DNA from: Leptospira ellisii
GTDB taxonomy: Bacteria > Spirochaetota > Leptospiria > Leptospirales > Leptospiraceae
Direction of reading: 5' to 3'
NCBI RefSeq assembly: GCF_002811955.1
Contig: NZ_NPEF01000134.1
Coordinates: 1,449-11,091, forward strand
DNA: 9,643 bases
Of the stretch, positions 1-5,527 are shown one piece after another (the first letter of the stretch is position 1; each line of letters starts with the position of its first letter). The position numbers were made by a program, and so were the translations under genes. Under the pieces are notes generated by a model, which saw nothing but the letters and a program-made list of their open reading frames with translations, did no database searches and had not been told where the DNA came from.

Positions 1-984
1 GGGGGTTTGGAGCTTAAGTTGTTCAGCAGACTCGTCGATTTTCTTTATTCGTTTTTTACGTTTACGGGGACGATTTTGATCTGTTCCACTTTCGACGAAG
101 AAAACGCCGAGGACCGACTTTCCGTGCTTTCCGATACGCAGTGTAAATTCTGGATTCAGCAAAAGTTGATCCACGGCGGGGCAAAGGCTTGGGGAATCAG
201 CTCCGTCCTTTTGATCTGCTGGAATTCGGAATTGGGCCAGTTCGTTCCGCCCATGATGATCGTGGTCGCTTCGGTTTCGATCGCGGTTCTGATCGTATAT
301 TCGATTTATCTTTATTTCTTCGCGCCGATTCCGGATAAAAAACGGGGAGCGATCCTCCTTTGTTTCTGGGCCTTGGTGTTGACGGGGGAATTGACTCAGA
401 ATCTTTTCTCCTCCGAGTTCGGTCATTCCATCGCGATGTTGGACGGTTTCGTGCTGGCGGTTTTTCCGATTTATACCTTCGGAACCCTGTTTTTGGATTC
501 CAAATCGGTTAAGGAGAATCTGAACTCGACGTATAAGGATCGGTTCAGGCAAAAGCAGAACGAAAAACTATCCTCCACTTCGTATTATCTTTCCAACATG
601 GACATTAAGGAAATCGAAACCAGGATGTACGAACTTTTCACGAAGGAAAAAGTGTTCCTGGACGAGGATATACGTCTCGGTTCGGTGGCTGAGGAATTGG
701 GTCTTTCCACACATCAACTCTCCGCGTTCATCAATCAGCATCTGGGCACGAATTTCAACAATCTCGTGAATCTGTTTCGCGTAAAGGAAGCGATCCAGAT
801 CCTAAAGGACGAACCCGACCGTTCGATCATTTCCGTGGGAATGGCGGTCGGATTCAATTCGTTGTCCACGTTTCAAAGGGCCTTTTTATCGATCACCAAA
901 TCCAGCCCCAAAAAATTCAGGGAAAGTCTGAAGAACGGCACGACTAAGGATCTTCCGCAGGAGCTTGATTTTTCGAGCAAGTAG
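1..984 (+). CDS. Membrane-bound AraC-family transcriptional regulator, 5' end outside the window
   Basis: The reading frame is open from the first base. A TTG at 7 is the only start-like codon at the edge, and the membrane domain is about 50-60 residues shorter than in the neighbouring paralogue, so the true start is probably upstream. Counting from that TTG, hydrophobic segments lie near residues 11-27, 62-72, 82-104, 114-131 and 144-163. A basic/polar linker (165-190) follows, then an AraC/XylS double helix-turn-helix. The first HTH is near 222-245 (SVAEELGLSTHQLSAFINQHLG) and the second near 274-296, with the family hallmark GFNSLSTFQRAF followed by SPKKFR. The DNA-binding domain is expected in the cytoplasm, tethered to the inner membrane, so that a membrane or periplasmic signal could act directly on transcription; the signal is unknown. 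It resembles the next gene in layout and in the HTH (VFLDEDI against VFLEENL; GFNSLS in both), which suggests an ancient tandem duplication. Family assignment is firm; targets are not visible. Confidence -1.
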   Translation, partial: GGLELKLFSRLVDFLYSFFTFTGTILICSTFDEENAEDRLSVLSDTQCKFWIQQKLIHGGAKAWGISSVLLICWNSELGQFVPPMMIVVASVSIAVLIVYSIYLYFFAPIPDKKRGAILLCFWALVLTGELTQNLFSSEFGHSIAMLDGFVLAVFPIYTFGTLFLDSKSVKENLNSTYKDRFRQKQNEKLSSTSYYLSNMDIKEIETRMYELFTKEKVFLDEDIRLGSVAEELGLSTHQLSAFINQHLGTNFNNLVNLFRVKEAIQILKDEPDRSIISVGMAVGFNSLSTFQRAFLSITKSSPKKFRESLKNGTTKDLPQELDFSSK

Positions 985-1081
985 TTCCAAATCGGACAAT
1001 CGAAGGAAATAAATTTTCGAACAAACGCGTTTCTATCGGCGCAAAACGATCGTTATTCGTCGAAATCCTTCGTCCAAACGT

Positions 1082-2218
1082 ATGATGGACCGGGTTCTGA
1101 TTCAGTTGGCAAATCAGTACGTAGGATTCGGAGGGATCTTAGCCGTATTGTTGGCGATCATCCACATCATCAAAGGCAGAACGTTTAAAAATACGGTTTT
1201 GTTTTTGATTTTTCTTTCCATGGGTGTTTTTCTCGTCAAGGGTCTCGCGCTGATCAATCAGGTCGGAATACGTTTTTCCCATTTTTTTTCGATCGAGATA
1301 TTCTTTATCTTCGTCATCGGTCCTTCCCTATACATTTACTTTAACCTGCTTCTTCTCGGGGAACGCGTCGGAAGGAAGACACTTTCGTTCCATTTCGTCC
1401 CTTCGATTTTGTTCCTAGTTTTTTATCTGATACATTCCATTTATCTAATGTATTCGGGGGAATCCCTGGACGAACTCGGATCCGGTTTCGGGCCGACGTT
1501 CCATTCCAAATACGACGCGGCTTACATCATTTCCACGTTCATCACGATCGTTTATATGGTCGTAGTACTCGTTAAATTCATACGTCTGTTCCACGGGAAT
1601 TTCTCCAGATATTCCTGGGCGATCCATATCATTCTGCTTTTGACTCTGGGTTTATTCGGCGTAAATCTGCATCTCGCGGTCGATCTGCGGTTCCTTTTTT
1701 CGCTCGAAAATGCGTTCGTCGAACTTTATATCCCCGCGTTGAGCGCTTTGTCCTCCACCGTGATTTACGCCTTTTTCATCAGCCAGATATATCCGATCAC
1801 CTTCAACATCGTTTCGGAGACGTTTCAGAAAGTGCGTTATCAGAACAGCACCTTATCCAGGATCGATCCCGAGGATCTTAAGGCGAGACTCGAAATTCTA
1901 ATGAACTCCGAAAAGGTCTTTTTGGAGGAGAATCTGACCTTGGCTAAACTGGCTTCTAAACTGCAAGTGAAGCCGCATCAACTTTCCGAATTTTTAAACA
2001 ACCATCTTCGTCAGAGTTTTTTCCACTACGTAAATAAACTTAGGATCGAAGAGGCGAGAATCCGTCTGCTCGAAGCGGAAGAGACCCCGGTGATCAAAAC
2101 CGCGTTCGAGTCCGGTTTCAATTCTCTTTCCGTTTTTAATACGAGTTTTAAACGGGAATTCGGGATGACCCCTTCGCAGTACAAAAAGAAATTCGGAAAA
2201 CAAAAACCGGATCCGTAG
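1082..2218 (+). CDS. Seven-transmembrane AraC-family transcriptional regulator
   Basis: This 378-residue protein has about seven hydrophobic segments (near 16-30, 38-57, 72-93, 104-123, 147-168, 178-197 and 215-236). A linker of about 45 residues follows, then a C-terminal AraC/XylS domain: first HTH about 286-308 (LAKLASKLQVKPHQLSEFLNNHL), second about 336-360 (IKTAFESGFNSLSVFNTSFKREF), ending with the family MTPSQYKKK. It is predicted to be an inner-membrane one-component regulator in which the 7TM part senses and the tail binds DNA. Two adjacent ATG codons (1082, 1085) could start it. No convincing Shine-Dalgarno lies before them, and the frame is closed by a TAA at 1010-1012, so no much longer form is possible. 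It follows the related regulator after a 97-base gap and precedes the lipoprotein operon, a likely but unproven target. The 7TM-AraC layout is common in Leptospira. Ligand unknown. Confidence -1.
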   Translation: MMDRVLIQLANQYVGFGGILAVLLAIIHIIKGRTFKNTVLFLIFLSMGVFLVKGLALINQVGIRFSHFFSIEIFFIFVIGPSLYIYFNLLLLGERVGRKTLSFHFVPSILFLVFYLIHSIYLMYSGESLDELGSGFGPTFHSKYDAAYIISTFITIVYMVVVLVKFIRLFHGNFSRYSWAIHIILLLTLGLFGVNLHLAVDLRFLFSLENAFVELYIPALSALSSTVIYAFFISQIYPITFNIVSETFQKVRYQNSTLSRIDPEDLKARLEILMNSEKVFLEENLTLAKLASKLQVKPHQLSEFLNNHLRQSFFHYVNKLRIEEARIRLLEAEETPVIKTAFESGFNSLSVFNTSFKREFGMTPSQYKKKFGKQKPDP

Positions 2219-2232
2219 CGCGTATCGGCTTT

Positions 2233-2256
2233 TCGCCGAACGTTTCCCTTCGGCGA
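2233..2256 (+). terminator. Hairpin after the second regulator, possible intrinsic terminator
   Basis: A perfect 8-bp stem (TCGCCGAA at 2233-2240, TTCGGCGA at 2249-2256) with an 8-base loop begins 15 bases after the stop codon at 2216-2218. The following bases (TTTGATCCTTAATTTT) are T-rich but interrupted, so termination may be weak or Rho-assisted. Confidence -1.
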
Positions 2257-2280
2257 TTTGATCCTTAATTTTGAACGCGG

Positions 2281-2296
2281 GCGTTCTATAGAACGC
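2281..2296. promoter_or_regulatory. Perfect 16-base palindrome, candidate operator
   Basis: GCGTTCTATAGAACGC is its own reverse complement. A third GAACGC half-site lies just upstream (2273-2278), so three half-sites alternate in orientation within 24 bases. No T-run follows, which argues against a terminator. The centre contains TATAGA, a weak -10-like element, so a dimer bound here could overlap a promoter of the lipoprotein operon. It does not match the Gram-positive SOS box (GAAC-N4-GTTC), CIRCE, or the Leptospira TTTG-N5-CAAA LexA motif as I know it. The binding protein is unknown. Confidence -1.
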
Positions 2297-2316
2297 GCAG
2301 AGAAGAGGAAAATCCG

Positions 2317-2337
2317 ATGATATCTTTGCCTCCGTAA
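2317..2337 (+). CDS. Possible six-codon leader ORF (MISLPP) before the lipoprotein gene
   Basis: ATG at 2317 is preceded by a good Shine-Dalgarno-like AGAGG (2304-2308) at 8-base spacing. It reads Met-Ile-Ser-Leu-Pro-Pro then TAA (2335-2337), ending 20 bases before the lipoprotein start codon. Tandem prolines before a stop codon are known to slow ribosomes. The proline codons also form the left arm of a potential hairpin over the next gene's Shine-Dalgarno. An ORF this short can arise by chance; it is listed because of its ribosome binding site and position. Confidence -1.
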   Translation: MISLPP

Positions 2338-2351
2338 GTTGTTGTTGGAGG
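2329..2351 (+). promoter_or_regulatory. Lipoprotein gene Shine-Dalgarno and possible sequestering hairpin
   Basis: GGAGG at 2347-2351 lies 6 bases before ATG 2358 and fixes that start codon with high confidence. CCTCC at 2329-2333 is its exact complement, giving a 5-bp G/C-rich stem, flanked on each side by a possible G-T pair, that would mask the ribosome binding site. The Shine-Dalgarno is well supported; the hairpin's role is inference. Confidence -1.
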
Positions 2352-2357
2352 TTCTTT

Positions 2358-4616
2358 ATGGATCCGAAGTTTCGGACGGCGATCCGTCGTTCTCATTCCC
2401 CTCAAAAAGCGAAAATCGTAATTACTTGCTTCCTTCTTTTTCATCTGTTTCTGTCGAATTGTCTTCAAGGAAGCGGAAAAAAAGAAGGGGGATTTTTCTT
2501 TCTTCCTTCCGGTTTTACGATCGTCGAACAACCCGGAGGTTCGAACACTCCGCCCGTGATCGTCACTCCTCCGTCGACGTTTCCCGCGTCCGCAGGTTCC
2601 ATCACGTATTATTCCGCGAATACGGTTTATCTGAGCGGTCAAACCGGCGCGATCGAATTCATCGACGTCCAATGGAGCGGTTCCAAAAACGCGTTTTACG
2701 AATTCAGATTAGGATCCACGGATTGTACGAACGGAACGATCGAAGCGAGCGGAGCGATCACGGCCTCCACTTCCGTGACCACCAGAATCCATGCGATCAA
2801 CGGTATTGTCGCATTAAATTCCGGAGACAACGACGTCCGCATCTGTCTCAAAAGTCCGGACGCGTCCGCGGCGTGGGATTCGTATACGGTGCGCGCGGTT
2901 CGGGACGACGTCGCGCCTTCCGTTTCGTTTACTCCCGGTTCCGGTTCGTACGGTTCTTCGGTTCCGAACATCGCGATCTCCTGTTCGGATACGGGGAACT
3001 CCGGTTGTTATAAGACCGCGTTCCGTTCCGGAGGAACTTCCGCGTCGATTTCGAGCGACGGAACGGCCGCCTCCGGAAATACGATCTATTCGTCCGCCTT
3101 ATCTTTGACCAATAATGCGACCACCGATCTGAGTGCGATCGCAGTGGACAAGGCGGGTAACGTGGGTTCTGCGGGAAGCGCGTCTTACGTCGTTTCCGTA
3201 GGCAATCCCACGATTACGATCGTGTCTTTGAGTAAGAACATCATTAAAGGTTCCGCCACTTCCGTTCTGAAATGGAAATCGGATATAGCCGGAAATTATT
3301 CCGTGCGTTTCGGCGGAAGCGATTGTAACACGGGAACCGAGAAAGCTACGGGTTCCGTCGCGGCGGATACGGATACGGATTATACCGTCTCCGGTTCCGA
3401 TTTAAGTTCCGGCTCCAACGACGTCCGCATTTGTCTTACGACCGCGGGTTCCAACGAGGGAAGTAATTTCACCTCGATCGTTCGCGACGACGTCGGTCCT
3501 CAGATCATCGCGGTTTCTCCCGTTCTTTCTCCGAATACGACCGCATATGCTTTGAACGTCGGCCAAAGAACCTTCAGCATCACATTTAACGAGGACATGG
3601 ATACGTCGTCGACTCCCAATCCGAGACATATCGATCAAACCACGACTCCCGAACCGGAGATCAACTGGATCGGAGCGAGCGGAACTTGGAGCAGCGACAA
3701 ACGAACGTATACCCTCGATCTAAAAAGCAAATTGCCGGAATGGCATAAGTTCTATCTGAAGTATACGAGCGCTTCGTTTTCGGATGTTGCGGGTAACGCG
3801 ATGGTCACGAGTCCGACGGTCGCCGTGGCTTCCGGATCGTTCCGCTTGGATTACGGAACCGCGAACGATACCTCCGTGTTGCTTCCTTCCGGGACGAGAC
3901 AGACTACCTGCTCCGATTCGAACGGGGATCCTATCTCCTGTGCGGGCACGGGACAAGACGGGGCAAACGCTTCGCTTCCGTTCGGATTGATCGCTCCGGG
4001 AACTTTGCCGGGTTATCCTTCGGACGTGGTGACATTGGATACGAGGAACCTGCGTTATTGGAAAACCTGTCTATCGGATTACGAATGGAGCGCCGGAACC
4101 TGCGTCAAAGTTTGTCCGGCGGATCAGATCTGGAACGGCGCGGCCTGCGTCGCGGATGCGGGAAATCCTTATAAGACCTTCAATCGATCCGTTGAGGATT
4201 GTTCCGGATTAAACAACAGAAATTCCGGAAACGGTTACGCCGGAAAAAAAACGTGGAGGCTTCCTACATTAGCGGAATATTATACGATTTTGGAGTTCGG
4301 CGGCACGGTGGGCAACGAAACCATCCCGGAAACGTTTTTTCCGGGTTTGTTGCGGAATAACTATCAACGTTATTGGTCGAGCACGAACGCGATCACGATC
4401 AGCAGTTCGAATCGTTATACGCGGACTCCTTCGATCGACGCCCTTTCGAACGGACCCGCCAATTATGCCGCGATATCCTCTTTGCAGTCTTGGGGTGCTT
4501 GGTCGGTCTCCGTGTTCGGAGGTGTAACTCAGCCGAACAATAAACTCAAGGACGTTTCCTGGACGGGCGGAGGCGGCTCTAACTATAATTTCACCTCGAT
4601 GTGTATCGCGGAATAA
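2358..4616 (+). CDS. Multidomain surface lipoprotein with Ig-like repeats and a C-terminal DUF1566 domain
   Basis: This is a 752-residue exported protein. A basic N-terminus and hydrophobic segment (20-33) end in LSNC, a relaxed spirochaetal lipobox with lipidated Cys35 predicted. A low-complexity Gly/Phe/Pro/Ser/Thr tether (36-80) follows. Residues 82-189 and 286-383 are two copies of one repeat; each holds a Cys pair (123/163, 323/359) and the motif NDVRICL, then RDDV[AG]P. Between them, 186-280 resembles a chitobiase/hexosaminidase C-terminal-type Ig-like domain (PGSGSYGSS to AVDKAGNVGSAG). Residues 380-490 resemble the SbsA-type bacterial Ig-like domain Big_5 (FNEDMDTSS, SDVAGNAM). The end (about 560-752) is a DUF1566/Lcl_C-like domain (WRLPTLAEYYTI, YWSSTN) with an unusual Cys-rich insert near 571-597 (CVKVCPADQIWNGAACV) and no usual C-terminal VRCV motif. 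It is probably displayed on the outer membrane. DUF1566 has a lectin-like link through Legionella Lcl, so adhesion is possible but unproven. It is cotranscribed with the next gene, 13 bases downstream. Confidence -1.
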   Translation: MDPKFRTAIRRSHSPQKAKIVITCFLLFHLFLSNCLQGSGKKEGGFFFLPSGFTIVEQPGGSNTPPVIVTPPSTFPASAGSITYYSANTVYLSGQTGAIEFIDVQWSGSKNAFYEFRLGSTDCTNGTIEASGAITASTSVTTRIHAINGIVALNSGDNDVRICLKSPDASAAWDSYTVRAVRDDVAPSVSFTPGSGSYGSSVPNIAISCSDTGNSGCYKTAFRSGGTSASISSDGTAASGNTIYSSALSLTNNATTDLSAIAVDKAGNVGSAGSASYVVSVGNPTITIVSLSKNIIKGSATSVLKWKSDIAGNYSVRFGGSDCNTGTEKATGSVAADTDTDYTVSGSDLSSGSNDVRICLTTAGSNEGSNFTSIVRDDVGPQIIAVSPVLSPNTTAYALNVGQRTFSITFNEDMDTSSTPNPRHIDQTTTPEPEINWIGASGTWSSDKRTYTLDLKSKLPEWHKFYLKYTSASFSDVAGNAMVTSPTVAVASGSFRLDYGTANDTSVLLPSGTRQTTCSDSNGDPISCAGTGQDGANASLPFGLIAPGTLPGYPSDVVTLDTRNLRYWKTCLSDYEWSAGTCVKVCPADQIWNGAACVADAGNPYKTFNRSVEDCSGLNNRNSGNGYAGKKTWRLPTLAEYYTILEFGGTVGNETIPETFFPGLLRNNYQRYWSSTNAITISSSNRYTRTPSIDALSNGPANYAAISSLQSWGAWSVSVFGGVTQPNNKLKDVSWTGGGGSNYNFTSMCIAE
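2601..2924 (+). repeat. Internal domain repeat, copy 1 (residues 82-189 of the lipoprotein)
   Basis: This copy matches the second one over about 100 residues: ITYYS/ITIVS, EFRLGSTDC/SVRFGGSDC, SGDNDVRICL/SGSNDVRICL and RDDVAP/RDDVGP. At DNA level the stretch coding NDVRICL is almost identical in both copies (19 of 20 bases, near 2829 and 3417). This indicates duplication of an Ig-like domain within the gene. Confidence -1.
3213..3506 (+). repeat. Internal domain repeat, copy 2 (residues 286-383 of the lipoprotein)
   Basis: Second copy of the Cys-paired Ig-like repeat, about 10 residues shorter than the first, chiefly between the strand before the STDC/SDC cysteine and the NDVRIC cysteine. 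It is separated from copy 1 by one chitobiase-C-terminal-like domain and leads directly into the Big_5-like domain. Confidence -1.
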
Positions 4617-4629
4617 AGGGAGAAACGAA

Positions 4630-5250
4630 ATGAAACGAAATATCGACAAAAGAATATCCAAGATATTGGGAATCCTGCTTTCCGCAGCGTTTGTTTTTCC
4701 GATCCATTCGTTATCGGGACCGTTTACGGATTCGGGAAACGGAATGATCGAGGACGCGGGAAGCGGGTTGGTCTGGCAGAAATGTTCCCGGGGTCAAGGG
4801 ACGACGACGTGTAGTTCGCCTGCCGCTTCGACGAGTAATTGGGACACGGCGCTTTCTTACTGCGGTTCCTTGGGATTGAACGGTCGGATCTGGAGACTTC
4901 CCAGTATAAAAGAGTTGGTCAGTATCGTCGATTACGGAAAAACCGGGGGAAAATACAACCCGACTCCGACCGTACTCAATCCGATCATCAACGGCACCTA
5001 TTTTCCGGATACTGCATATGCGTATTACTGGACGTCCACATCCGGGATTTCGACCGGAACCAGTCCGAACGTGGGTCATCTATACGATCCAAGGGAATAT
5101 ACCGGAACGGACAACAACGACATCGCGTATACGATTCCGATCAATACGAAATATCGTTCGATGGCGTATATCGTGGATTTTAGAATGGGGGGAGTGATCG
5201 AATTTCCGAAAACTTCCTCGGCGTACGTCCGTTGTGTCAGCGGACCGTAA
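4630..5250 (+). CDS. Exported DUF1566 (Lcl C-terminal-like) domain protein
   Basis: This 206-residue protein begins with a Sec signal peptide (basic MKRNIDKRISK, hydrophobic ILGILLSAAFVF, likely cleavage around residues 27-30). There is no lipobox, so it should be soluble in the periplasm or secreted. The rest is one canonical DUF1566 domain: SGLVWQKC (45-52), WDTALSYCGSLGL (71-83), WRLPSIKELVSIVDYG (88-103), YYWTSTSG (132-139), YIVDFRMGG (180-188) and a terminal YVRCVSGP (199-206). Cysteines 52, 61, 78 and 202 may form disulfides. The start is supported by GGGAG (4618-4622) 7 bases before ATG. It lies 13 bases after the lipoprotein stop, so the two form an operon encoding a lipid-anchored and a free DUF1566 protein. 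The biochemical function of DUF1566 is poorly known; its fold resembles C-type-lectin and formylglycine-enzyme-like domains, which suggests ligand binding. An A/C-type catalytic role is not indicated. Confidence -1.
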   Translation: MKRNIDKRISKILGILLSAAFVFPIHSLSGPFTDSGNGMIEDAGSGLVWQKCSRGQGTTTCSSPAASTSNWDTALSYCGSLGLNGRIWRLPSIKELVSIVDYGKTGGKYNPTPTVLNPIINGTYFPDTAYAYYWTSTSGISTGTSPNVGHLYDPREYTGTDNNDIAYTIPINTKYRSMAYIVDFRMGGVIEFPKTSSAYVRCVSGP

Positions 5251-5273
5251 ATAACTTCGCGGCTTTTTCGGTC

Positions 5274-5312
5274 GGACAAGGTTTCAAAACGCCGGTTTTG
5301 AAATTCTTGTCC
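5274..5312 (+). terminator. Long hairpin after the DUF1566 operon
   Basis: GGACAAG (5274-5280) pairs with CTTGTCC (5306-5312), and TTTCAAAAC (5282-5290) pairs with GTTTTGAAA (5295-5303). The loop is GCCG, with a small 1/2-base internal bulge: 16 base pairs in all, starting 24 bases after the stop codon. The sequence after it (CTTTCGTAACGTTTTCCCC) is only moderately T-rich, so it may be an imperfect intrinsic terminator or an mRNA-stabilising stem. Being symmetric, it could act on both strands, but no minus-strand gene reads into it. Confidence -1.
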
Positions 5313-5362
5313 CTTTCGTAACGTTTTCCCCTTCCTTAAATCCGTGTCACACGTCGTAAGCT

Positions 5363-5376
5363 CCGTTTTAAAACGG
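5363..5376. repeat. Perfect 14-base palindrome in the intergenic region
   Basis: CCGTTTTAAAACGG is its own reverse complement. It lies 10 bases after an interrupted dyad CGTGT-C-ACACG (5343-5353). It is about 150 bases upstream of the next start codon, with no T-run, so an operator is more plausible than a terminator. No binding protein can be named. Confidence -1.
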
Positions 5377-5457
5377 GAAAGGTCCGAATCTCGAGTTTTA
5401 CGATGATTTCAATTTATAAGTCGCAAGGATCTGCCGATCCAAAGCGCCAATTCTAAT

Positions 5458-5486
5458 TTGACTTGGGCAATCTTTCGAAGTAGAAA
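5458..5486 (+). promoter_or_regulatory. Candidate sigma-70 promoter for the cyclase operon
   Basis: TTGACT (5458-5463, 5 of 6 consensus) is followed after exactly 17 bases by TAGAAA (5481-5486, 4 of 6 but lacking the final T). It lies 42 bases before the start codon at 5528. A better isolated -10-like TATAAG (5415-5420) exists upstream but has no good -35 partner. The call rests on consensus matching alone. Confidence -1.
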
Positions 5487-5507
5487 GGCAAAACCAAAAT
5501 TCGAAAG
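5472..5507. promoter_or_regulatory. Inverted repeat overlapping the candidate promoter
   Basis: CTTTCGAA (5472-5479) and TTCGAAAG (5500-5507) are perfect 8-base inverted copies separated by 20 bases. The left arm falls between the proposed -35 and -10 and the right arm lies just downstream of the -10, an arrangement typical of a repressor site. In RNA it could only form a stem with a large loop. Regulator unknown. Confidence -1.
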
Positions 5508-5527
5508 AACGACGTAAGGGAAGAAGA

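Noticed and set aside
2273..2286. SOS (LexA) box from GAAC and GTTC half-sites
   Set aside because: The spacing is GAAC-N6-GTTC here and GTTC-N4-GAAC in the adjacent palindrome; neither fits the GAAC-N4-GTTC box or the Leptospira LexA motif as known to me.
2286..2672. 128-residue open frame on the minus strand
   Set aside because: Arg/Lys-rich, low-complexity translation antisense to the lipoprotein start and the intergenic palindrome; no motif or convincing ribosome site. Typical antisense shadow of this codon usage.
2339..3013. 224-residue open frame overlapping the lipoprotein gene
   Set aside because: It begins with TTG, is extremely Arg/Ser-rich with no domain, and lies in another frame of a gene with a perfect Shine-Dalgarno, signal peptide and recognisable domains.
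4269..4661. 130-residue minus-strand open frame across the two DUF1566 genes
   Set aside because: Antisense to conserved DUF1566 coding sequence and spanning the operon junction; no recognisable domain.
4026..5250. Diversity-generating retroelement targets, since DUF1566 folds can be DGR variable proteins
   Set aside because: No reverse transcriptase, template repeat or second near-identical copy of the DUF1566 3' end is visible in the window, and the C-terminal codons show no obvious excess of AAY.
5402..5456. 17-codon ORF (MISIYKSQ...) between the DUF1566 and unknown genes
   Set aside because: No clear Shine-Dalgarno, ordinary composition and far from the next start; chance ORF more likely than a leader peptide.
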